From the NCBI GenBank assembly GCA_029287535.1, contig JARFQY010000264.1, positions 1 through 64,000 on the forward strand: a stretch of 64,000 bases of DNA, given 5' to 3'. The translations under genes and the position numbers were made by a program. A model generated the notes under the pieces. That model had not been told where the DNA came from and ran no database searches. It saw only the letters and a program-made list of their open reading frames with translations. The DNA is from Filomicrobium sp. GTDB taxonomy: Bacteria > Pseudomonadota > Alphaproteobacteria > Rhizobiales > Hyphomicrobiaceae. Below, one piece after another: positions 54,770 to 62,363 of this stretch; position 1 is the stretch's first letter, and every line of letters begins with the position of its first letter.

Positions 54770-56299
54770 TTACTTCATCGAATGGCGGCGGCCATGCGAC
54801 TCCCACAAGTCCAGTCTCTCGCGGCGGCCATCCCGGTGGGTAATGGAAATGCCCCACCATTTGCGGCGAACTTCCGCGTAGTGCATCTCGGGATCGTAAA
54901 CCGTTGCCGTTACGCCGATGACATCGGCAGTGAAGCGGCCAATCGCCGACAACAGCGTGTAGGCAGCGACGATGTTGTTGCGACGGGTTTCGGCGAGGCT
55001 CACCTGCGCGTCCAAAAGTTCCTGTTCGGCGTTGAGAACGTCGAGCAACGTCCGCTGGCCAACTTTTTCCTCTTCACGAACGCCGGTCAAAGCCGTTTGG
55101 TTCGCTTCGACCTGGGTCCGGTCCGAGACAAGCTGGGCCTGTGTTGTCTGGAATGCGGCCCACGCGGTAATGATCTCTTCGCGAACCTCGGTACGGGCGT
55201 CCTCGACCTCTTGCAGGCGGCTGACGTGTGTGTGCTTTGAGGCGCGGACACGCGCGGAAACTTCCCCACCTTGATAGATGGGGACGTTGAGGCGGCCTGT
55301 GAGCTCGGTTCGCTCGCTTTCAGCGAGGTTCGACGACTCGCTGAATCCGTTCCGATAGCTCGCGTCCAACGTCAGCGACGGCAAGAGTTCGCCCCGGATT
55401 ACATCAACATTGTGCCGAGCCGCTTGCTCAAGATAAAGAGCCTGGATAACAAGCGGGTTTTCGTTTTCACCGATCGACAAGGCTTCATCGAGCGACTTTG
55501 GAAGCAGGCTCCAAGGTAGGCCCGGCTCGATCAGACCGCGAGGCGGGTTGCCAACAACGCGTTCGTAGCGTGCACGAGCGGATTTGAGGTTGCCGCGCGC
55601 AAGGTCGAGATCCGAGACCGACCGCGCACGGCGGGCTTTCGCCTGGGATACGTCCGTACGGGTGACTTCACCGACTTCGAAACGGTCGGTTGTTGCCGTC
55701 AATTCGCGCGTCAGAACTTTGACGTTGTTTTCCTGCAGGCGGACAATCGCCCTGTCGCGGATCACGTCCATGTAGGCCGTCGCGGCTTCCAGCAGGACTT
55801 GCCTTTCGACTTCGCGGAGCGTTTCGCGGCCGGCTCTGACATTAGCCTCGGCTTCAGCAACGGAGTTACTGGTCCGGAAACCATCGAAAAGGTTCTGCTG
55901 CACGCCAATGCTGTAGTCGCGCGGATAAAGGGTATCGCCCGTGCGGAGGCTCGTTGTTAGCCTGCCGGTATTGGGATCGAATGCCGCACCGCGCGTCCCA
56001 GCCTCATCGCGCAGCCGATCGCGGATATCCGAGATTCCAACGTTGGCGCCACCATCGACTCGCGGGAGGTATCCCGAGCGTGCCTGCGGCACAGACTCAT
56101 CAGTGGCGCGCAGACGAGCACGCTCGGCGTCCAGGCGCGGGTTGTAGCGGTAGGCGGAGGCCAGAGCCTCATCAAGCGATTCGGCTAACGCCTGTGGCGC
56201 CGGCGAGAATAACGAGGCGATGATCGCGGCCGCGGCGAGACAGGAAAACCGAACGGCAGCCTTGGTCCGCTGATATTTGGATGCTCTAGAATCGGTCAT
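54770..56299 (-). CDS. tolC: TolC family outer-membrane efflux protein
   Basis: This is a 509-residue protein from ATG 56299 (an upstream TTG at 56329 is possible). It has a signal segment (FSCLAAAAIIASLFSPAPQALA), then two repeats of the TolC fold: LDEALASAYRYNPRLDAERA and LDEALSIGENENPLVIQALY each begin a repeat, with GVQQNLFDGF and LNVPIYQGGEV forming the beta-strands. It acts as the exit duct for type I secretion and tripartite efflux. It follows pcm on the same strand after a 335-base gap. Confidence 0.92.
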   Translation of the reverse strand: MTDSRASKYQRTKAAVRFSCLAAAAIIASLFSPAPQALAESLDEALASAYRYNPRLDAERARLRATDESVPQARSGYLPRVDGGANVGISDIRDRLRDEAGTRGAAFDPNTGRLTTSLRTGDTLYPRDYSIGVQQNLFDGFRTSNSVAEAEANVRAGRETLREVERQVLLEAATAYMDVIRDRAIVRLQENNVKVLTRELTATTDRFEVGEVTRTDVSQAKARRARSVSDLDLARGNLKSARARYERVVGNPPRGLIEPGLPWSLLPKSLDEALSIGENENPLVIQALYLEQAARHNVDVIRGELLPSLTLDASYRNGFSESSNLAESERTELTGRLNVPIYQGGEVSARVRASKHTHVSRLQEVEDARTEVREEIITAWAAFQTTQAQLVSDRTQVEANQTALTGVREEEKVGQRTLLDVLNAEQELLDAQVSLAETRRNNIVAAYTLLSAIGRFTADVIGVTATVYDPEMHYAEVRRKWWGISITHRDGRRERLDLWESHGRRHSMK

Positions 56300-56634
56300 G
56301 TGATGAATCGGATTTCCCGTGTCTATCAACGCGAGACGACATTAATACCCCATTGCAATTCACTTGTGAGCTATACGATTCTGGGCTTCGCTACGATGGC
56401 TACAGAGTGCGATCCACACTTTACGTGTTCTCAACAACACGGGCCGCCTAGGGTGTGAAACGGCCGAAGAGTCGTGTGAACTATAGCTTATGCGGGGATT
56501 CGGGGTAATCCGGCGACCGATCGGTCATGCGCTTCGTGTGCGATCCGTTGCAAGATACACACACTCTTGTTCACTCGTTGGTAACCTATTTGGACGCCAC
56601 AGAAGATTAGGCGGCGGATTATCTAGCGGCAGGC
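56300..56634 (-). other. 335-base gap between tolC and pcm
   Basis: I see no gene here. The sequence is locally more AT-rich than its surroundings (for example around 56560-56580 and 56335-56365) and presumably carries the tolC promoter on the minus strand. No confident promoter hexamers were identified. Confidence 0.45.
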
Positions 56635-57306
56635 CTAAAATACGAACGTCGGCTCCTTGGCGAAGCCCGGCAAGAGAGGCGCGCCGGCCTCGAATTCCTC
56701 CTGCTCATCAAAGGTCGCGCCGACGCGGCGCCAGAGGACGACAACAGAGTACATAGGCTGTCCGCGGATTGCGATCAGGCGTCCGCCGTCCTTGAGCTGG
56801 TCGAGAAGTCCGGCCGGCATTTGCTCAATCCGACCACCGATGAAAATGGCATCATAAGGGCCCTCGTCGGGGTAGCCATTGGTGAGTTCACCGGTGACGA
56901 CGGCGACATTATCGAAGGAAAGCTCCGAGAGTACCTTAGTCGCGGTCTCGGCCAAACCGGTGTCGGACTCGAGCGCGACGACCGTTTCGGCGAGCTTGCC
57001 GAGAAGCGCGGCGGAATAACCCGTGCCGCAGCCGACGTCGAGTACAACGTCCTTGCTATCGATCTGCGCCAGCTGGATCATCTTGGCCAGAGTTCGGGGC
57101 GCGAGAAGTGAGCGTGGCTCAACGCCAGGTGTGGGTTTAGCGAGCGCGACGTCCTCGTCCATGTAGGCCATTGGCTTCAGGTTTGCGGGAACGAACTGCT
57201 CTCGCGGCGTTTCCAGCATCGCACGGATAATCCGGCGATCGGTTATGTCGCTGGGCCGGACTTGCGATTCAACCATGTTTTTGCGTTGCTGGACGAAGTC
57301 GGCCAT
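56635..57306 (-). CDS. pcm: Protein-L-isoaspartate O-methyltransferase family protein
   Basis: This is a 223-residue SAM-dependent methyltransferase from ATG 57306 (GAGGTGG upstream); the frame is open to 57423. It has ARNNMVESQVRP-type N-terminus (KNMVESQVRPSDITDRRIIR), REQFVP, the SAM motif VLDVGCGTGYSAALLGKLAE and DGGRLIAIRG. It repairs or modifies isoaspartyl residues. The pcm-tolC order is typical of Hyphomicrobiales. Confidence 0.88.
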   Translation of the reverse strand: MADFVQQRKNMVESQVRPSDITDRRIIRAMLETPREQFVPANLKPMAYMDEDVALAKPTPGVEPRSLLAPRTLAKMIQLAQIDSKDVVLDVGCGTGYSAALLGKLAETVVALESDTGLAETATKVLSELSFDNVAVVTGELTNGYPDEGPYDAIFIGGRIEQMPAGLLDQLKDGGRLIAIRGQPMYSVVVLWRRVGATFDEQEEFEAGAPLLPGFAKEPTFVF

Positions 57307-57556
57307 GGCCACCTCTGTTGGAAACGATTGAGACTGGATCGTGAGGACAGTGCAGATTGTCCCGCAGGTTCGGTGGCACACTAGAGCATTCCGGACATTT
57401 GCAAAATCGGCTATCAGCCGCATGCCCAGAGGTTACCTATCAAACCGCCGCAGCGTAGGACTTGCGGGGCGATTTGGCGATTGCAGTTCTACGACAGGCT
57501 GTGATAAACGACGCTCTCGCCCGGCTGGCACCACCTGAATGCGGGCGGACCAGGCT

Positions 57557-57630
57557 GGCCACGTGGCGGAGTGGTGACGCAGCGGACTGCAAATCCGTAT
57601 ACGCCGGTTCGATTCCGGCCGTGGCCTCCA
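57557..57630 (+). tRNA. tRNA-Cys (GCA)
   Basis: This 74-base tRNA has acceptor stem GGCCACG/CGTGGCC, anticodon GCA at 57589-57591 in a seven-base CTGCAAA loop, T-arm GGTTCGATTCC and an encoded 3' CCA (57628-57630). Its last 17 bases recur exactly at 59080-59096, marking it as the target of an integrated segment. Confidence 0.96.
57614..57630 (+). repeat. Left attachment-type repeat (3' end of tRNA-Cys)
   Basis: TCCGGCCGTGGCCTCCA covers the T-arm end, acceptor strand and CCA of tRNA-Cys and is identical to 59080-59096. Identity ends abruptly on both sides (57613 T versus 59079 G). Confidence 0.8.
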
Positions 57631-57933
57631 GCCTGACCACATAGCTGATTGTTTTCAGCTTCTTAAGCAGAAGTGGGGCGCGCTCTGCGGGAACGCGAGA
57701 CACAATTCTGTTCTGTGCTCAGTGCGGCTGCAGAATCTTATTTGCGGCAATTCGAAAACCCTCAATCGCGCGCTTAGAAGTGAAGGGGCCGAAGCCCGAA
57801 TAGAAAGGGCGGCTCGAAAGGCGTGTGCACGTCCCTTTGTCAGTGATATCGTTCCATCACAATCGAAGAGCGAAGGAGGTCGCTGCCGACAGAGAGCAGG
57901 CGGCGCAATTCGCCGTTTGTTGGGTAACCGCGA
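57631..57933. other. 303-base stretch between tRNA-Cys and the AraC-type gene
   Basis: No gene is supported here on either strand. A minus-strand open frame spans it but is a shadow running into the regulator gene. The regulator's promoter should lie here. Confidence 0.5.
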
Positions 57934-58926
57934 ATGAAAAATGCCGATGGCAAAACGGATGTCATTGACGATGTCAGCCTTCTGGGACCGGGGCCTTCGG
58001 ACCTTGTCAAACTCAGGCTGAATGATCCGAACGCATACAACAAAGTCTCTGAGTGGGAGTTCGATTTCCGACAGATTGGCGCTGGCCCACCAGACGTCTG
58101 TATGATTCTCCGAAAGGGAAGGTCGGTCGAGATCAACCATGCGATTTATTCGCCCGAATGCCATCAGGTGGGGATGGTCCCACCGGAGACCATCAACTTG
58201 ATCGTGATGATCACCCCGACCATGAAGACCTGGCGAGGCATTGAGCTTGATAAGCCTTGCCTCCTCAGTTGTGGTCCCGAACAAGAGTTCGAGGGTGTCA
58301 ACACGCCGAACTCGCGAGAGATCAACTTTTCGGTTTCGAAACATCGGCTCTTCGAGCTTGCCGACTGCCTTGGACTTGATGTCCCCCGAGACATCCTGCG
58401 CTCAGCGCCCGTGTGGGTAACACACAATCCTTCGAGGCTGAATGCGATCATCCAAAGGGCGTCCTATTTCGTGGCACCTCCGGCGGTCCACATGACCGGG
58501 GTCGATGAGGAAGACCTCCTAAGAGATCTGCTCATTGCCCTCAACGATGCGCGGGAACAGGACGATCGAAGCAGTTTGCGGATACGGTCACCAGCTGTCG
58601 AAAAGGCCCTTGCATGCATGGAGGACTGCGCTGACGAAGCCATGCCGATCAGCAAGATTTGCTCTGAGATTGGGGTTTCATGGCGCTCTCTCGATCGCGC
58701 CTTCCTGGAGCGTTTTGGCATAGGACCGAAGGCCTACCAGACGCGATTGCGAATGAGCCGAGCGCGTTCGGAGATTATGGGGAAGGGTGCAGACTGTCTG
58801 GTCTCGGATGTGGCGAACAAGTGGGGCTTTTGGCATATGGGCAAGTTCGCCCAAGACTACAAAACTCTGTTTGGCGAACTCCCGTCCGAAACGCGGGGGC
58901 GGCGGCCGTTCCTCTTTGCGGAGTGA
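57934..58926 (+). CDS. AraC family transcriptional regulator
   Basis: This 330-residue protein has an N-terminal sensory region (about 1-215) of no recognised family and a C-terminal double helix-turn-helix (about 230-325). The first helix pair is in ALACMEDCADEAMPISKICS and SWRSLDRAFLERFGIGPKAY; the second is in VSDVANKWGFWHMGKFAQDY followed by KTLFGELPSET, the AraC signature. The ribosome-binding site before ATG 57934 is weak. It is the only gene in the segment bounded by tRNA-Cys repeats, consistent with horizontal acquisition. Targets unknown. Confidence 0.85.
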   Translation: MKNADGKTDVIDDVSLLGPGPSDLVKLRLNDPNAYNKVSEWEFDFRQIGAGPPDVCMILRKGRSVEINHAIYSPECHQVGMVPPETINLIVMITPTMKTWRGIELDKPCLLSCGPEQEFEGVNTPNSREINFSVSKHRLFELADCLGLDVPRDILRSAPVWVTHNPSRLNAIIQRASYFVAPPAVHMTGVDEEDLLRDLLIALNDAREQDDRSSLRIRSPAVEKALACMEDCADEAMPISKICSEIGVSWRSLDRAFLERFGIGPKAYQTRLRMSRARSEIMGKGADCLVSDVANKWGFWHMGKFAQDYKTLFGELPSETRGRRPFLFAE

Positions 58927-59292
58927 AGACCATTGGAAAAACGCGCGCGCGACCAAAGGTTGCGACTGTCGGTCTGGCTCAACAATAAGTCGGACACGTT
59001 TCTCTGGAAATCTCGCGAAAACCGCGGTGGTTTGGAGGTACGCTTTTCGCCAAGTCATTGGTATCAGCAACTTAGGTCGTCCGGCCGTGGCCTCCAAAGA
59101 CTTGCGCGGCGCCTTGCGATGTTGCGGTTCCCGGGCTGGCGCACTTGTTTTGCCGGCGCGAACGGGCGCTTGTGAATAGGGCTTCAACTTGCCGGCTCAT
59201 TCTGCTATCAAGCGCGCCTTGGCCGTAAACGAGGCAGTTTGGCGGCGTCAGCAAAGGCGCAAGGCTAGGTTTCTGCCTGCGGCGTTTGGACA
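58927..59292. other. 366-base gap holding the right attachment-type repeat
   Basis: No intact gene is supported. The right-hand repeat lies at 59080-59096. A frame from TTG 58933 runs across the repeat and is not convincing as protein. The promoter of tRNA-Asn should lie in the last part. Confidence 0.5.
59080..59096 (+). repeat. Right attachment-type repeat (copy of tRNA-Cys 3' end)
   Basis: This is an exact 17-base copy of the tRNA-Cys 3' terminus including CCA, in the same orientation, not part of a second tRNA. It marks the far boundary of the segment after the AraC-type gene. Confidence 0.8.
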
Positions 59293-59368
59293 TTCCGTGG
59301 TAGCTCAGCGGTAGAGCATCCGACTGTTAATCGGACGGTCGTAGGTTCGAATCCTACCCACGGAGCCA
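59293..59368 (+). tRNA. tRNA-Asn (GTT)
   Basis: This 76-base tRNA has acceptor stem TCCGTGG/CCACGGA, D-arm AGCTCAGCGGTAGAGC, anticodon GTT at 59325-59327 in the loop CTGTTAA, T-arm GGTTCGAATCC and an encoded CCA (59366-59368). The pseudouridine synthase gene starts only 35 bases downstream and may be co-transcribed. Confidence 0.97.
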
Positions 59369-59402
59369 CTTTTCATGAAATCGTGTTGGCGGATGGCCGC
59401 AT

Positions 59403-60602
59403 ATGCCGAGAAGGCCTGAGGGACGCTCCTCGCACACCGCAAAGAAAGCCACCGGCCGGAAAGTTGCGTCCAGCAAGGCCCGTGCGAGCAGCAAGGCGGC
59501 GACCAAGCCCGCCAAGCAATCGGCAAAGGCAGCGGCCAAATCCTCAAAAGTCTCTGTTGGCCGAAAGGCCGAGCAAGATGGCGTCCCCAGCGCGCGACGT
59601 GCTGGGGCGACAAAAGCCCCTGGCAAGCCTGCGGCGGGCGGCAGGAAGCGATCGCGCGCAACGGGTTTGGGTGATGAGCGGCCAACCCGTTCACCGAGGG
59701 CGGGGGGCAAGAAACCCGTAAAAGGAGGCACAGCGGAGGTTCGACCAGGAGCCAAGCCACCGCGCCGTTCGGTTCGATCCTCCGGCCCAAACGGTCCGCC
59801 TGAGCCGATGCGCATCGCACGTGCCATGGCGCGGTCAGGTCTGTGCTCGCGTCGAGAGGCGGAGCGCTGGATTGACGAGGGCCGGGTCAGCGTCAATGGC
59901 AAGCGATTGACCAGTCCGGCGGTCGAGGTCGGGCCTAAGGATCTCATCAAGGTCGACGGTGTGCCGATGCCTACGGCGGAGCCCGTACAACTTTGGCGCT
60001 ACCACAAGCCCAAGGGGCTGGTGACGACGAACAGCGATCCGCAGGGCCGCACCACGGTCTTCGAAAGCCTACCGGAAGACATGCCGCGCGTCGTCTCGGT
60101 CGGACGTCTTGATTTCAATACCGAGGGGCTTTTGCTCCTGACCAACGATGGAGCTCTTTCTCGGCATTTGGAATTGCCGTCGACGGGCTGGCTGCGTCGC
60201 TACCGCGTGCGTGCCTGGGGCGACATCACGCAGGCCGACCTCGACAGGCTCAAAGACGGCATCACCGTCGAAGGGGTTCGCTATGGTCCGATAGAGGCGA
60301 CGCTCGATACGATCCAGGCCTCGAATGTATGGCTGACGATCGGGCTCAGGGAAGGCAAGAACAGGGAAGTGCGAAAAGTTCTGGCGCATCTCGGGCTGGA
60401 GGTGAACCGACTAATTCGCATCTCCTACGGGCCCTTCCAACTCGCCGAGCTGAAACCGGGAGCCGTAGACTCGGTGCGTCGCCGGGTTCTGGCCGATCAA
60501 CTCGGACAGCGCTTGGCGCGAGAAATCGGGTTGGCGGATGCCGGCGAGGCGGAAGCCGGGCGCCGGGGCGGAAAGACCAAGCGCCAGCGGAACGATGGTT
60601 GA
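59403..60602 (+). CDS. RluB-like 23S rRNA pseudouridine synthase with long basic N-terminal tail
   Basis: This is a 399-residue protein. Residues 1-135 are Lys/Arg/Ala/Pro-rich and low-complexity (for example KARASSKAATKPAKQSAKAA), probably disordered and RNA-binding. An S4 domain follows (about 137-185, ARAMARSGLCSRREAERWID), then the RsuA/RluB catalytic domain with GRLDFNTEGLLLLTNDG; Asp237 is the catalytic residue, and EGKNREVRKVLAHLGLEVNR closes the fold. It probably modifies helix 89 of 23S rRNA, as RluB does. It overlaps rsmD by one base. Confidence 0.9.
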   Translation: MPRRPEGRSSHTAKKATGRKVASSKARASSKAATKPAKQSAKAAAKSSKVSVGRKAEQDGVPSARRAGATKAPGKPAAGGRKRSRATGLGDERPTRSPRAGGKKPVKGGTAEVRPGAKPPRRSVRSSGPNGPPEPMRIARAMARSGLCSRREAERWIDEGRVSVNGKRLTSPAVEVGPKDLIKVDGVPMPTAEPVQLWRYHKPKGLVTTNSDPQGRTTVFESLPEDMPRVVSVGRLDFNTEGLLLLTNDGALSRHLELPSTGWLRRYRVRAWGDITQADLDRLKDGITVEGVRYGPIEATLDTIQASNVWLTIGLREGKNREVRKVLAHLGLEVNRLIRISYGPFQLAELKPGAVDSVRRRVLADQLGQRLAREIGLADAGEAEAGRRGGKTKRQRNDG

Positions 60603-61168
60603 TGCGGATCGTTGGAGGAAAATTCAAAGGCAGGGCGCTGAAGACGCCCAGGGGGTCGGCTACGCGCCCAACATCCGACCGGATCCGCGAAGCGATATTC
60701 AACGTGCTCGCGCATTGTGGGCATTGTCCTTCGCTCGAAAATGCACGTGTCATTGATCTTTTCGCAGGCACAGGAGCGCTCGGGATTGAAGCGATTTCGC
60801 GTGGGGCTTCTTATGCGCTTTTCGTCGAGGAGAGTGCTTCGGCCCGTGCCGTGATCCGGCAGAACATCGAGGCCTTGAGCTTGCAGGGGATCACACGCGT
60901 GTTCCGCCGTGACGCGACTCATTTGGGTCAAGCTGGATCGCGCGACAGCTACGCCTTCGCCTTTCTCGATCCTCCTTACGGCAAGGGCCTGGGCGAGATG
61001 GCCTTAAGGGCACTTGCCGGCGGCGGCTGGATGGCCGACGGCTCGGTCGCCGTGATCGAGGAGCGCGCCGGGCAGCCGATCGTTTTGCCTGGGGGGTTCG
61101 AGAGTTTTGACGCGCGGACTTACGGGGATACCGCGATCACCTTCGCCTCTTTCACGGGGCGGGGGTGA
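60602..61168 (+). CDS. rsmD: 16S rRNA (guanine966-N2)-methyltransferase
   Basis: This is a 188-residue Rossmann methyltransferase from ATG 60602 (TGATG overlap with the preceding gene). It begins MRIVGGKFKGRALKTP, the RsmD N-terminus, with RPTSDRIREAIFNVL, the SAM motif VIDLFAGTGALGIEAISRGA and the catalytic DPPYGKG. Pairing with an rRNA pseudouridine synthase gives a small rRNA-modification operon. Confidence 0.94.
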   Translation: MRIVGGKFKGRALKTPRGSATRPTSDRIREAIFNVLAHCGHCPSLENARVIDLFAGTGALGIEAISRGASYALFVEESASARAVIRQNIEALSLQGITRVFRRDATHLGQAGSRDSYAFAFLDPPYGKGLGEMALRALAGGGWMADGSVAVIEERAGQPIVLPGGFESFDARTYGDTAITFASFTGRG

Positions 61169-61173
61169 GTTCC

Positions 61174-62163
61174 ATGGCTTTCAAATTGATCGATGCCGAA
61201 CGCGGCGGGCTTAACGGCTGGGTTGAAGCTGGTCTGTTCGTTTTGGCGATTTCCGCACTGACCGTCGTCTACGCAATCGCGCAGCAGGCCGGGGCGCACA
61301 TCGTCGTCTTCATCCTCTACGCGATGGGCTTTGCTGCCATCGGGATGCTTGCCATTACCGGGCTGGGTCAGCACCCGCTCAAGGTCGCGCTTGCCCGCGA
61401 GAGCATGGTCTTTGGTTGGTCGACGGTCTTGTTGGAGGCCTTTTACTTCCTATTGCTCGGATTCATGACCCCGGCGGAAACCAGCCTCTCACTGCGTTTG
61501 TCGGTTCCCGTGTCGCTCATTGTTGGCTGGCTGTTCTTTCAACGCGAGATGACGGGCAGGCTTTGGCTTGGCACGGCGCTCATCGTTGCCGCGGTTGTAC
61601 CGATCCTGATGGGTGTCGAAGACGATGCGCGGATCGTTGCGGGACTACTGGCGCTCATTTGTTCGCTGGTTGTCGCGGTCAAGACTTTTGCCAGCGAGTT
61701 TCATCCCGCCAATCGGGCTGCCCGGAACCTCTACGACAAGCTGCGGGTCACCGGGCTCGTCGTACTTGCAACGACCTTGATCGGCGCGGCTGTCGTCGCG
61801 CCGCTTGTCTTGCTCGCCGCCGGCGGAGTTGTTCCACAAGGGAGTTTTATCCCTCCGGTTGTTGCTTTTTGGCATCCGCCAACACTTGTCACGGCCATCG
61901 CGATTGGCGCGCCGGTGTTTGTTGCGATGACCTATTTGACCTTCTCATCAGTAGTGAAGATCGGGACAGAGAGCTTCCTGGCCACGAGTGCATTCACGCC
62001 GTTTTCCGTGCTGGCGATCGAATACCTTGCCGCGGCTTTCGGACTGCTGACGGTGGGGACTTTCGACATGCGGCTGATGCCGTTCATCGCACTCGGCATC
62101 GTTGGCGTGCTGATTGTTGTTCATGCACGGCACCATGGCGGCCAATCTCGCGAATCGCGCTAG
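61174..62163 (+). CDS. EamA/DMT-superfamily permease-like protein
   Basis: This is a 329-residue protein from ATG 61174, with about ten hydrophobic helices arranged as two EamA-type halves. For example, AGLFVLAISALTVVYAIAQQ starts half one and SVPVSLIVGWLFFQREMTGR matches the typical EamA end-of-half loop. Homologues export metabolites; the substrate is unknown. It sits five bases after rsmD, so it is probably co-transcribed though functionally unrelated. Confidence 0.8.
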   Translation: MAFKLIDAERGGLNGWVEAGLFVLAISALTVVYAIAQQAGAHIVVFILYAMGFAAIGMLAITGLGQHPLKVALARESMVFGWSTVLLEAFYFLLLGFMTPAETSLSLRLSVPVSLIVGWLFFQREMTGRLWLGTALIVAAVVPILMGVEDDARIVAGLLALICSLVVAVKTFASEFHPANRAARNLYDKLRVTGLVVLATTLIGAAVVAPLVLLAAGGVVPQGSFIPPVVAFWHPPTLVTAIAIGAPVFVAMTYLTFSSVVKIGTESFLATSAFTPFSVLAIEYLAAAFGLLTVGTFDMRLMPFIALGIVGVLIVVHARHHGGQSRESR

Positions 62164-62363
62164 GTCAGGTATGGAGACATGCCATATCGGCGCCCAGGAT
62201 GCCTGTTAGTGGGTATCCTGATCGGCATCGAGAGCGCGGTTTGTTAATCGTTTTGCACCGGTCCAGCGGGTGCGCGTTGATGCAGCTGAGGCAACACGAT
62301 AAGAGATTCAAGGCGTTTGGGGGTGGCCCGTAGGCCGGGCGAAACAGGTGGCGAGGAATTGCA

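Larger units (their letters stand above)
57631..59096. mobile_element. Small tRNA-Cys-associated insertion or remnant of an integrative element
   Basis: This is a 1466-base segment bracketed by the tRNA-Cys 3' end and its exact 17-base copy. It contains an AraC-type regulator and about 450 non-coding bases, but no integrase. Such a structure arises when a tyrosine-recombinase element inserts at a tRNA 3' end. The small size implies either a relic after deletion or a satellite mobilised in trans. Confidence 0.55.

Noticed and set aside
57655-58344. 229-codon minus-strand frame in the tRNA-Cys-bounded segment
   Set aside because: It is antisense to the AraC-type regulator, which has a clear helix-turn-helix; it was checked as a possible integrase and has no recombinase motif.
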